Shown: positions 8,045 through 15,400 of the stretch, piece by piece
Layout: every line of letters starts with the position of its first letter
Position numbering within the stretch: the stretch's first letter is position 1
Origin: a virus
Direction: 5' to 3' (one strand)
DNA: 43,314 bases
Virus record (IMG/VR): IMGVR_UViG_3300034418_005574
Span: 1-43,314 of that record
The notes under the pieces: generated by a model
Told to the model about the DNA's origin: nothing
What the model saw: only the letters and a program-made list of their open reading frames with translations
Databases searched by the model: none
Program-made: the position numbers and the translations under genes

Positions 8045-8353
8045 ATGACTCCGCGACAGCACGAAAACGCATTCACCGTCAATCGACGCCTCATCCCCGG
8101 CTACTACGGGGAAAACGACCTGCCCCGCTACACCTACTGGGTGCAGCACAAGGGCTACCGCCCCCAAGAGGGGCCCTTTAAGACCCGCAAGGAGGCCCTG
8201 CGCGCGGGCTCGCACCAGCAGGTGACTGCCCGCTACCTAGGGTGGACCCGCCGCAGTGTTGAGTCTCCCCCTCAGCTCATGCGCCGCATTGCGCGTGAGG
8301 ACCGTGCCCGATTCATCGAGGCCGCAAACCGTGCCGTGGAGGAGGCCCGATGA
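8045..8353 (+). CDS. Unknown basic 102-residue protein
   Basis: A basic protein with an aromatic strand region (NDLPRYTYWVQHKGYRP) followed by Arg-rich helices to the C-terminus (RRSVESPPQLMRRIAREDRA). It might bind nucleic acid, but no known domain is recognised. The leader ends cccctgaccgaccATG, again without a ribosome site. Its TGA overlaps the ATG of the tiny membrane gene that follows (ATGA at 8350-8353), which suggests coupled translation. Confidence 0.65.
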   Translation: MTPRQHENAFTVNRRLIPGYYGENDLPRYTYWVQHKGYRPQEGPFKTRKEALRAGSHQQVTARYLGWTRRSVESPPQLMRRIAREDRARFIEAANRAVEEAR

Positions 8354-8424
8354 GGCCCCTACTCCGCGCCCTGTTCCCCTGGGCGTTCCACCTGCTCCTG
8401 CTGTTCCTGCTGTGGGCAGCCTGA
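8350..8424 (+). CDS. Putative 24-residue membrane micropeptide
   Basis: A short frame encoding MRPLLRALFPWAF then a Leu-rich run ending LLWAA: two Arg residues near the N-terminus and one hydrophobic helix. The ATG overlaps the stop of the upstream gene (ATGA), which is the best evidence that it is translated. Function unknown; it could be a membrane-active accessory peptide. Such short frames arise by chance in GC-rich DNA, so confidence is moderate. Confidence 0.4.
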   Translation: MRPLLRALFPWAFHLLLLFLLWAA

Positions 8425-8433
8425 GCGCTCCGT

Positions 8434-8447
8434 TATCCAGCTGGATA
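8434..8447. promoter_or_regulatory. Perfect 14-bp palindrome, candidate operator
   Basis: TATCCAGCTGGATA is an exact 14-base palindrome in the 89-bp gap before the DUF932 gene. Just downstream is a 9-bp imperfect direct repeat, ACTTTCCGC then ACTTTCTGC (8462-8479). The palindrome is AT-richer than its surroundings, has no U tract after it, and has a zero-length loop, so a protein-binding site is more likely than a terminator. Confidence 0.5.
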
Positions 8448-8513
8448 GCTAACCCTGACCGACTTTCCGCACTTTCTGCATTCGATCTACCAACCGAACC
8501 CTCTGAACCAACC

Positions 8514-9581
8514 ATGAGCCACAACATCCAAGAGAACGACGCCGCCGCCTTCAACGCCCAGCCCGCGTGGCACGGCCTCGGACAGGTCCTCCCTGAGGGG
8601 GACCTCAACATCGAGCGGGTGCGCAGGCAGCTGCCCGGCTTCCTGTTCCCCATCGAGTCCCGCCCCCTGATCGTGGGGGACCGCACCCCGGTATTCACTG
8701 CCGACGGCGTCCTGGCCGACGGCGTGGTGCCCATGACTGGCGACGACGGCGCGCCCCGTATCGTCCCGGACAAGGTAGCCCAGGTCGCCGGGGACACGGG
8801 CGAGGTGCTCGCCGTGACTGGCGACGGCTACGAAGTGTTCGATAACGGGCAGCTGCTCGACCTCGCCGCGCGCATCAGCGCCTTCGGGGACGGCACGACC
8901 CTGGAGTCCGCACTGACCCTGCGCGGACGGCGCACGGCCGTGGTGCTGGCCCACGCTGGGCAGTTCGTGCTGCCTGGGGACGATGTGAACGAGTCGTACT
9001 ACCTCTTCACGACCACCCACGATGGCACGGCTGCTCTGCAGGTGCTGCCTACTAGCGTGCGCGTGGTCTGCTCCAACACGCTGGCGCTTGCCCAGGCAAG
9101 TAGCAAGAACACCCTGCGAGCGCGCCACACTAGCAACATGGCCGTGGCTATCGAGGCCGGGGTGGAGGCCATGCGCAACGGCGCAGCGTTCCACCGCCAG
9201 TTCGAGCAGCAGGCGCGAGCTATGGCATCCAAGCCTGCTAGCAAGGCCGATGTGCAGCGCTTCTTCCAGGCGGTGTACGAGGCCCAGTACGGGGCGCTGC
9301 AAGCTAACCCCAAGACGCGCGGCGAGAAGGCGCGCTACACCCGCGCGGTGGACATGGTCGCTAGCTGGACGCGCAACCTCGACGACCCGAAGCAGCGCAT
9401 GCAAGGCAGCACCACCGTGTGGTCGCTGTTTAACAGCGTGACCCAGTACGCAGACCACGAGTCCAATGTGCGCCGCACTAACGGCGAGACGGCGACCTCT
9501 GCCCGCAACCACTCGCGCCTGTTCGGTCAGGCCGGGAAGCTGAAGGACGCTGCCCTGTCCCAGGCCCTGGCCCTGGTCTGA
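8514..9581 (+). CDS. DUF932 (TIGR03299-like) phage/plasmid protein
   Basis: A 355-residue protein starting MSHNIQENDAAAFNAQPAWHG; the AWHGLG block near residue 20 and the central strands up to the VRVVCSNTLALA segment are hallmarks of the DUF932 family found in many phages and plasmids. The biochemical role is not established; these genes often lie in early regions with small unknown genes, as here. The ATG at 8514 is chosen because the family starts at this M-S-H-N-I sequence; the frame is open to 8256 but that part overlaps two other genes. There is no Shine-Dalgarno site (ccaaccATG). A strong UUCG hairpin follows the stop. Confidence 0.85.
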   Translation: MSHNIQENDAAAFNAQPAWHGLGQVLPEGDLNIERVRRQLPGFLFPIESRPLIVGDRTPVFTADGVLADGVVPMTGDDGAPRIVPDKVAQVAGDTGEVLAVTGDGYEVFDNGQLLDLAARISAFGDGTTLESALTLRGRRTAVVLAHAGQFVLPGDDVNESYYLFTTTHDGTAALQVLPTSVRVVCSNTLALAQASSKNTLRARHTSNMAVAIEAGVEAMRNGAAFHRQFEQQARAMASKPASKADVQRFFQAVYEAQYGALQANPKTRGEKARYTRAVDMVASWTRNLDDPKQRMQGSTTVWSLFNSVTQYADHESNVRRTNGETATSARNHSRLFGQAGKLKDAALSQALALV

Positions 9582-9592
9582 GCAGCAACACG

Positions 9593-9616
9593 GGGGCGGG
9601 GCTTCGGCCCTGCCCC
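9593..9616 (+). terminator. C(UUCG)G hairpin after the DUF932 gene
   Basis: A 10-bp GC stem (GGGGCGGGGC against GCCCTGCCCC with one G-U) closed by a UUCG tetraloop, 11 nt after the DUF932 stop. A weaker CCTGG/CCAGG hairpin follows (about 9624-9644), then a T6 run at 9651-9656. The first hairpin has no immediate U tract, so it may be a partial terminator or an mRNA 3' stabiliser; the T6 run after the second hairpin may help termination. Confidence 0.55.
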
Positions 9617-9693
9617 GACACGCCCTGGTGATAGCCGCCAGGATTCTGAAACTTTTTTCGTTCGGTCTTCGACCACTACCCGCTTAGTTCCCC

Positions 9694-9987
9694 ATGACTA
9701 CTACCAAAGCCAACAAGCGCCAGTCTCATACCCTCTTCACCCACCTCGTCGGCAGCCGCAAGAAGGGCGGCAGCATCACCGTCGAGTGGTCCGCGCCCGA
9801 GAGTAACGGCAACTACATCCCCGTGTCCCTTGTTGACACGGTCCACATCACCTCGCCTACGGGCAACCGTAGCACCTACGAGTTCGACCCTGGGGACACC
9901 CGCGTGACCATGCTCCTCGATGCCTGCGATGTGGCATGGACCAAGGGCCACGACTACGCGCTCGACCCGTTCGGATCAAAGGCCTGA
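9694..9987 (+). CDS. Unknown 97-residue protein upstream of the ribozyme
   Basis: A basic-start protein (MTTTKANKRQSHTLFTHLVG) with alternating hydrophobic stretches suggesting a small beta domain (SITVEWSAPE, VSLVDTVHITS). The family is not recognised. Its TGA (9985-9987) forms part of the outer stem of the hammerhead ribozyme that follows, so its mRNA would end with the ribozyme after cleavage. The leader is pyrimidine-rich (cttagttcccc) with no ribosome site. Confidence 0.65.
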   Translation: MTTTKANKRQSHTLFTHLVGSRKKGGSITVEWSAPESNGNYIPVSLVDTVHITSPTGNRSTYEFDPGDTRVTMLLDACDVAWTKGHDYALDPFGSKA

Positions 9988-10043
9988 CCCGCTGACGAGT
10001 CCCGAGGCGTCGGGACGAAACGCCCTTCGGGGCGTCCGGGACG
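9985..10043 (+). ncRNA. Type I hammerhead self-cleaving ribozyme
   Basis: All conserved parts of the hammerhead core are present in the right order. CUGACGA is at 9992-9998 (CUGANGA consensus). Stem II is 9999-10004 with 10011-10016 (GUCCCG/CGGGAC, loop AGGCGU). GAAA is at 10017-10020. Stem III is 10020-10025 with 10030-10035 (ACGCCC/GGGCGU, UUCG loop). The cleavage triplet is GUC, with cutting expected after C10036. Stem I is open-ended: 9988-9991 (CCCG) pairs with 10037-10040 (CGGG), then an A-A mismatch and two more pairs using the stop codon. Open stem I makes it type I. It lies between two early genes on the sense strand, so cleavage would split the mRNA and leave a 5'-OH leader of 43 nt before the next ATG. 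Confidence 0.93.
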
Positions 10044-10051
10044 CACACCCG

Positions 10052-10068
10052 GCAGGCACGGTGCCTGC
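10052..10068 (+). promoter_or_regulatory. Leader hairpin just after the ribozyme cleavage site
   Basis: GCAGGCA CGG TGCCTGC forms a 7-bp stem with a 3-nt loop, 15 nt downstream of the predicted cleavage site and 11 nt before the ATG at 10080. After cleavage it would sit near the new 5' end of the downstream mRNA, where it could protect the 5'-OH transcript or affect ribosome entry, since no Shine-Dalgarno site is present. The structure is seen in the sequence; its role is inference. Confidence 0.6.
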
Positions 10069-10079
10069 ACTAGACAACC

Positions 10080-10370
10080 ATGAGCAACTACCCCAACCTT
10101 CCCCGCACCGCCTGGATCGTGTGCTTGGATGTTTACCACAAGGGCGAGGGCCTCGCGTACACCATGACGCGCCGGGTCTTTCTCGACCGAGAGCAGGCCC
10201 AGCAGTATTGCGAAGCCAAAGCAGCCGAGTCTGACTACAAGTGGTCTTGGGTTGCCAAAGAGTGGTGCTCCAGCTGGCAGCGCGACGGAAGCATGAAGAC
10301 GCAGTACCGCATGTACATCAGCGAAGGTCGCCTGGAGCAGCCCGTTCCCCAGCAGGAGGAGGTGCACTGA
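10080..10370 (+). CDS. Unknown 96-residue protein downstream of the ribozyme
   Basis: A Trp/Tyr-rich protein starting MSNYPNLPRTAWIVCLDVYH, with an Asp/Glu helix (LDREQAQQYCEAKAAE) and a second aromatic section (WSWVAKEWCSSW). The family is not recognised. Its mRNA would be the 3' product of the hammerhead. The start is ccATG with no ribosome site. The next gene begins 1 nt after its stop and its SD (aggagg) lies in this gene's last codons. Confidence 0.65.
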   Translation: MSNYPNLPRTAWIVCLDVYHKGEGLAYTMTRRVFLDREQAQQYCEAKAAESDYKWSWVAKEWCSSWQRDGSMKTQYRMYISEGRLEQPVPQQEEVH

Positions 10371-10371
10371 T

Positions 10372-10578
10372 ATGACTGACACTAAACGATACGCCCTGAT
10401 CCAGGGCGACGCCGATCTGCGCGATGTGCAGGACTACCTGCCCAGCAACTACACCGCCACGAGCACCGAGGACGGCATCCTGATTAGCGGGCACGACCGC
10501 TTCGGCTGGACCCTCGACGGCTATGTGCTTCCGCGACTGGGCTCTGCTCTGATCGCGGGCAAGGAGGTGTTCAAGTGA
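10372..10578 (+). CDS. Small conserved phage protein, 68 residues
   Basis: Starts MTDTKRYALIQGDADLRDVQ and continues with the YLPSNY and GWTLDGYVLPRLGS blocks, which resemble a short hypothetical protein seen in many actinobacterial and environmental phages (ALIQG...V..YLPSNY...GWTLD.YV.PRL.S). Function unknown. From this gene on the early block has canonical ribosome sites: AGGAGG lies 9 nt before the ATG. Confidence 0.7.
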   Translation: MTDTKRYALIQGDADLRDVQDYLPSNYTATSTEDGILISGHDRFGWTLDGYVLPRLGSALIAGKEVFK

Positions 10579-10820
10579 CCGGCTACTCAGAGGACGATGT
10601 GAACCAGACCTACTACCTGTTTACGACGACAGACAAGGACCGTCTGCAGGACATTAGCCGCGTGCCGACGCGATTGTTCGAGGCTTTGGTAGTGCTGCGT
10701 GATGCGCTGGACGCGATGGCTTCGGGATATACCCCCGCGACTCAGGCCAACCTTGATGCTCTTGCAGACGCAATGCAGAACCTGCTCTTCCCTGGCATGA
10801 ACGAGGAGGTGCAGGCATGA
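10575..10820 (+). CDS. Unknown 81-residue protein
   Basis: A GTG start at 10575 with AAGGAGG 7 nt upstream, overlapping the previous stop (GTGA at 10575-10578). The product has an N-terminal polar part with YYLFTTTDKDRLQDI, followed by two helices (FEALVVLRDALDAMA, NLDALADAMQNLLF). The early segment NQTYYLFTTTD is reminiscent of NESYYLFTTTH in the DUF932 protein of this phage, a short shared stretch that may be chance. Family not recognised. Confidence 0.65.
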   Translation: MTGYSEDDVNQTYYLFTTTDKDRLQDISRVPTRLFEALVVLRDALDAMASGYTPATQANLDALADAMQNLLFPGMNEEVQA

Positions 10821-11176
10821 AACCAAACACGATGACAGCCGCCATCCCCGACCTGCTTAAGCAGGTAGATATTGAATGCAACACGCTCGTGTTTGCCTAC
10901 GGCGACAACATGTGCTGGAAGGTGATCGTCGCGCCACAGATCGACGACCGCCTGGAGTACGACACCTACGCATTCTCGGTCACCTGCTTGTACTCAGGCC
11001 CCGGAATGCCGTACCACGAGTCCACGATCAAGTCCCGCCGCGATCTCCAGCACATGCTTGCAGAGCTTGTAGTCGAGGAGGGACTGCTACTGATTAGCGA
11101 GGTTCACGACATGCATGAGCCCATGCCCGTGACCCTTATTCGAGAAGACCCCAAGACCGACCCCAAAGATGACTGA
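10817..11176 (+). CDS. Unknown 119-residue acidic protein
   Basis: An alpha/beta protein starting MKPNTMTAAIPDLLKQVDIE, with CNTLVFAYGDNMCW and a C-terminal helix LQHMLAELVVEEGLLL. The family is not recognised. AGGAGG lies 7 nt before the ATG, which overlaps the stop of the preceding gene (ATGA). It was probably acquired and is expressed with its neighbours as one operon. Confidence 0.65.
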   Translation: MKPNTMTAAIPDLLKQVDIECNTLVFAYGDNMCWKVIVAPQIDDRLEYDTYAFSVTCLYSGPGMPYHESTIKSRRDLQHMLAELVVEEGLLLISEVHDMHEPMPVTLIREDPKTDPKDD

Positions 11177-11345
11177 CCTACACAAAGAGGACGCGCTGCA
11201 AGAGGCGATGCACCTCATCGCGCGCCTGCGCAACCACATCGAACTGCTGCAGAACGAGCACAACGCTCTCATCCAAGTCCTGCGCGACATCAGAAACACG
11301 AGCGCCCTCGGCAGGGCAAAGGAGGTTCGCGATGCCGAGGCATGA
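11169..11345 (+). CDS. Small coiled-coil protein, 58 residues
   Basis: An 8-nt overlap with the upstream gene starts a short frame MTDLHKEDALQEAMHLIARL that is one continuous amphipathic helix (heptads through LRNHIELLQNEHNALIQVL), then a basic end. There is no ribosome site at its ATG, so it would rely on coupling. Its end overlaps the next gene by 14 nt, and the next gene's SD (AAAGGAGG) lies within it. Function unknown. Confidence 0.55.
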   Translation: MTDLHKEDALQEAMHLIARLRNHIELLQNEHNALIQVLRDIRNTSALGRAKEVRDAEA

Positions 11346-11547
11346 GCTAGACGCGTGGCGCGATCAGCAGGCGCGCGTCATCGAGAACCTGTGGATGGCC
11401 GTGCGCGGCGAGCATCAGGAACTCGTGGCTGAGCTTGCCGACCTGCGCAAGCAGAACAAACAACTGACGGATCAGCTGAACCGCTTGGCCGCAGCGGTCA
11501 AGCGTGCCGAGACTGTCGCAACCGTGTACCGCAACGGAGGACTGTGA
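11332..11547 (+). CDS. Small coiled-coil protein, 71 residues
   Basis: The protein starts MPRHELDAWRDQQARVIENL and is helical throughout, with a leucine-heptad stretch ELVAELADLRKQNKQLTDQL. AAAGGAGG lies 6 nt before the ATG. Two consecutive coiled-coil proteins (this and the previous gene) might form a hetero-oligomer, but there is no direct evidence. No family recognised. Confidence 0.6.
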   Translation: MPRHELDAWRDQQARVIENLWMAVRGEHQELVAELADLRKQNKQLTDQLNRLAAAVKRAETVATVYRNGGL

Positions 11548-11861
11548 TGCCGACCTACCATCAAGAGGACGCGCAGGAGAGCAACCTGCCTAAGAAGGTG
11601 GCCTACCCTAACGGCCTGACCCTGAGCCGCATCTACTATGGTGCCCCGGACAGTGACTACTGGGAGGTGGCCGTGATCAAAGACCACCAGCTTCTGCCGC
11701 TGGTCGAGCTTATGCGTTTTGAAGAGGACGAGCCTGCCTACTGGGACACGGTCGCGATCATCCCTAAGACCGCGTACCCTAACCTGTGCGAACTAGTCTG
11801 CAAGGGCGACCTGACTGACATCCAGTCCTACCTGCGGACCTTTACCCCGGAGTACAAATGA
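11547..11861 (+). CDS. Unknown 104-residue protein
   Basis: Begins MPTYHQEDAQESNLPKKVAY with an alpha/beta composition (LSRIYYGAPDSDYWEVAVIK; LVELMRFEEDEPAYWDTV). The ATG at 11547 shares bases with the previous TGA (TGATG) and has GGAGG 6 nt upstream; a GTG one codon earlier is the alternative start. Family not recognised. Confidence 0.65.
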   Translation: MPTYHQEDAQESNLPKKVAYPNGLTLSRIYYGAPDSDYWEVAVIKDHQLLPLVELMRFEEDEPAYWDTVAIIPKTAYPNLCELVCKGDLTDIQSYLRTFTPEYK

Positions 11862-12118
11862 GCAAGCAGAAGGAACGAGTGCTTACATGGCTGCGCGACG
11901 GCCGACCCCTGACCCGTCTTGTCGCCTGGGACACCCTCGGAGTGCTGGAGGCCCCGGCTCGTGTGCTGGAGCTACGGCGCGAAGGCTGGCCCATCAGCAC
12001 AGAGATGGTCAAGGTGCGCAACCGATACGGCGAGCCTGTGCGCATCGCGCAATGGAGGCTCGCCAAAGGCGCTACCCCGGAGAACGGCGTTGGACCTCTT
12101 CCAGTGCGAGCCGAGTGA
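11858..12118 (+). CDS. Winged helix-turn-helix protein
   Basis: An 86-residue protein matching the short phage HTH family typified by a helix QKERVLTWLRDGRPLT, then an LGV..APARVLELRREGW recognition helix, a short wing (PISTEMVKV...GEPVRIAQWRL) and a Gly/Pro tail. Such proteins are common in phage early regions and probably regulate transcription or replication of the phage. GGAG lies 5 nt before the ATG, which overlaps the preceding stop (ATGA). Its target could be the palindrome at 8434 or the large divergent gap, but this is speculation. Confidence 0.7.
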   Translation: MSKQKERVLTWLRDGRPLTRLVAWDTLGVLEAPARVLELRREGWPISTEMVKVRNRYGEPVRIAQWRLAKGATPENGVGPLPVRAE

Positions 12119-12362
12119 CCCGGTAGTCATCGTGGAGCTCCCTGAGTCTGGGGACCTCCACATGTTCAGGGACACCGCCCACAATGTCATCGAGGCCTAC
12201 ATGCTGGCCGCCGACGACAGCCCTAGCTACATAAGCTGGTGCGTTGAGCGCAGCCGCGACTGTGACGACCCAAGAACAGCAGTAGAGTTTATGACTGAGG
12301 ACCTCGCCATGTGGCTGGTCCTTGACCCGAACTCCGACGCCGCTACAAGCTACCTGTTCTGA
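12090..12362 (+). CDS. Unknown acidic 90-residue protein (TTG start)
   Basis: An acidic alpha/beta protein with VVIVELPESGDLHMF near its start and a Met/Asp/Trp-rich C-terminal half. The long frame opens at 11919, inside the HTH gene, but the best start is TTG at 12090 with GGAG 7 nt upstream; it then overlaps the HTH gene by 29 nt. An ATG at 12162 is a shorter alternative without a ribosome site. Family not recognised. Confidence 0.55.
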   Translation: MDLFQCEPSDPVVIVELPESGDLHMFRDTAHNVIEAYMLAADDSPSYISWCVERSRDCDDPRTAVEFMTEDLAMWLVLDPNSDAATSYLF

Positions 12363-12448
12363 TGTTGATCATTCTCACAGTCGTCGTCCCGCTTTGGTTC
12401 CTGTGGGCGCTGTGCGTCGCGGCAGGAAGCGACGACCGCCACTGCTAG
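12362..12448 (+). CDS. Putative 28-residue membrane micropeptide, last early gene
   Basis: Encodes MLIILTVVVPLWFLWALCVA followed by a short polar tail (AGSDDRHC). One hydrophobic helix spans most of it. Its ATG overlaps the previous stop (TGATG), which supports translation by coupling. It lies 15 nt before the terminator hairpin that ends this block. With the micropeptide at 8350 it is one of two very short hydrophobic frames in the early operon. Confidence 0.45.
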   Translation: MLIILTVVVPLWFLWALCVAAGSDDRHC

Positions 12449-12463
12449 GCGGTCGCATCACCC

Positions 12464-12495
12464 GAAGGGCCTCCCGTGACGGCGGGGGGCCCTTC
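12464..12495. terminator. Bidirectional terminator at the convergent junction
   Basis: A 13-bp stem (GAAGGGCCTCCCG with CGGGGGGCCCTTC, one T-G) and a 6-nt loop lie between the last early plus gene (stop 12448) and the last tail gene on the minus strand (stop 12500). There is no clear T run on either side, but the stem is very stable and the position between converging units is exactly where a terminator is expected. The left arm resembles that of the hairpin at 23103-23136. Confidence 0.8.
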
Positions 12496-12499
12496 ACCT

Positions 12500-15400
12500 T
12501 TAGGGTGTAGCCCCGTCTCCCCGGATCGGCGGGACGATGACGGTGATCTTGTCCCCGCCATACGGGCTGGGCTCGTCATACGCAGCGGTCTGGTCGCTCG
12601 ACCATCCCAGGTGCCGCGCATAGTAATTGACCGTGTGAACCATGCCGGGGATCGGCCTGTCCTGCCCCGTGAGCGTGGTCGGGGGGACGTCCACATGGAT
12701 CATTACAGCCACGACGGTCGGGTCGCGCTCGAACTTCAGCCGGAACTGCGCCCCCTCTTCAAGAGCAGGCCGCCCGAAGGCCTCTGCCGAGGCAATGCTG
12801 CCCGGACTAAGCTGGATGAACGCCGTAAGTGCAGCCGTGCCAAAGGCTTCCGCGCTTTGTACGGCGACTGGACGGACCTGACCAGCCGCGTCTAGAACCG
12901 GGGTGCCGAAGGCCTCCTGGCTAGCAATGCCGGTGGGCTCGACGGGTGGCAGCGCCGTGCTGATTGTGGGTGTTCCGAAGGCCTCGTCGCTACCGATTGC
13001 GGTTGCCGTGGCCGTGACACCCCCGGCCTGTACGGTTGCTGTTCCGAACGCCTCTACGGACGCGATCCCTGTGGCGGTTACGGTGACAGCGCCTGGAGTC
13101 AGGGTCGGGCTACCGAACGCCTCGCCGCTGGCGATGCCCGTAGCAAAGAGGGACTGGGCGGGGGCCGCACCCTGCGACACGGAGGGAGTTCCGAACGCCT
13201 CGCCGCTGGCGATGCCTTGCGGGCTTACCTGCACCGTACCGGCAGTCGCAGTTGGCGTCCCAAACGCCTCGCTAGACGCAATTCCCGTAGCTGTTACGGT
13301 CTGTGCCGCACCACCGCCGCCACCGCCGACGTCGGGCTGCTGGCCCAGGACGAAGTAGACACCGTGCCTGCCTGCGACCGTATCCTGGGATGGCGTCCAA
13401 CCAATTGTCACCTCGCCAGTCGTGTTGTTGACCGACGAGACATATGCGTGCTTCTCGCCAGGGCTATAGTCTGCTGCTCGATAGTAGAGCGAACTGCTGT
13501 TAGGCAGGTTCTGGGGCGTGGTGCGCGCAACGATGTTCTGCTTGACCGTGAGGTTAGCCGACGATGTGGAGCCCATACCGAAGGCGCCTACCGTGGTGTC
13601 GCTCTCGTCGAACACCGTACCCGTCCAGGCCTGCGAGTACGACGAGTCTTGGTTGGTCGTGGCGTTTACAATGCCACAGACCATGCCGTCGATGACTCCG
13701 GGGTTGGTGACGGTCGGGCTCGGCGTGAACGCGGTGGAAGTGTCCGTGTCGTTCGTAGCTTGGCCCGTGGCGGCACCGTCGAGGTACAGGCCAAGGCACA
13801 TATACCGAAGGCCCCAGGTCAGGTTGGTGCTTCCGATGGTTAGGTCTAGGTCGTTGCCTGAGATGGCTCCGCTGACCTGATAAAACCACTTCCACTGGTA
13901 GTGGGCGTCCGTTCGCGAAGTACCGGACACCACTCCATTATCGAAGCCGCCCTGCACGGTACGGATAGCCCCGTCCGACTCAAGTGCGTGCTTCTCCAAG
14001 ACTGCGTTGGAGTCTCCGTTGCTGTTCAGCCATGCCCGGTTTATGCCGCAGTTCTCAAGGCGGCGGCTGCCCAGGGTTGCCATGTCCGGCACCGAGATGA
14101 TGTTGACAGCCTCCAGGCCGGTCAGGCTGCTGAAGGTGACCGTGTCAACTGTGGCTGCCGTTGTCGATGAGATCCAGTCTGATCGAGCCTCCGCCTCGAC
14201 GTTCGGGCCGCAGATGGCGTAGCCCGTGTAGGTCATCTGGGTTCCGCTACCGCTGGGCTGGGTGGCCCAGGTGACGGTGAACCCACTGGTCGTATGGGAG
14301 GTGTACGAACACTTCGCGAAGGTCGAGTCCGCAGACTCGTCGTACAGGTGCAGCAGGGACGAGTTAATCGACGACGACATGTCGCCAAGGTTGGCCCCCG
14401 TGGCTTCGTCCCGGTGGGAGGAGTCAGAGCAGAACTCGTTGGTCAGGTCCGTGAAGCCGTAGGACTCCATGGGACCGTTGCCGGTTGTCGAGTTGGAGGG
14501 GTCGTTCTGTCCCTTCGCATCAACCGCGAAAATGATGATCGCCTTGAGATCGGAGGCGGCATCTAGGGCAGTATCAAACGAGATCGTCGAGGTACTACCT
14601 GGGCTGCCCGAGATAGTCCCTGCGAAATGTCTGTAGTAAACCTTGCCCACCGAGGCCTCGAAGGCCCCAGGGTTGCAGGTCGCGCCGCTGCGAGCCACGC
14701 CGTCGATGTCGGTGGTCGGGACATCGCTGTTTACCGAAGGCCCGACGCCCTGCTGCCAGACATCGTTCTCCGCGACGTTGTAGAGCCGCCCCGTCGCCGC
14801 CTTGTAGATGGCCCAGTCGCCAGCGCCGGGCGAGGTGTTGGTCGTTGGGGTGATCGGGTAGGGGCTGCCCTGGATGGCGACGGGAAACGGGTTGGTCGAG
14901 CCGCCGAAGTTGTTAGAGCCGGTAACTGTGACGGTGCCGCTAGCGGTGTAAGCCCCGCCCGCACCTCCTAGGTGTAAGTGGTTGACGAACTCGGCGCTGA
15001 TCGTCGCCGTGCTAGACTGAGCTATGCGAATAGCGGCAACAGAAGTTGGGCCATTCTTTACGGTGCAGTTGCGTACACTTACTGATATCGTGCCAGATGA
15101 GGCATTTGGATAGATCGCGTGGCTGACGGAACTCAGGACGCAGTTTTCTACGGCTATATCTACAGAATCATAGTAGATAACCAGACCCTGCGAGGCTGCA
15201 TCAACAATGCAGTTGCGAACAGTCAGGCCTGTGAGTTGCCTGATATTGAAAACCTGACTGCCGGTCCCGTTGACCTCCATCCCATCGAAGAGCATGTAGT
15301 CATCGCGGAATACCATGAAGTACGAAGCATTGATGACCACTCCAGCGCCGGGCACACCGCCATGCTCGCTGCCAGCAGCAGGCTTGTAAGTCACATTGCG

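Noticed and set aside
13100-13300. EAFG DNA repeats as a CRISPR array or diversity-generating element
   Set aside because: Repeats stay in frame in a tail gene, spacers are not unique, and no reverse transcriptase or Cas gene is present.
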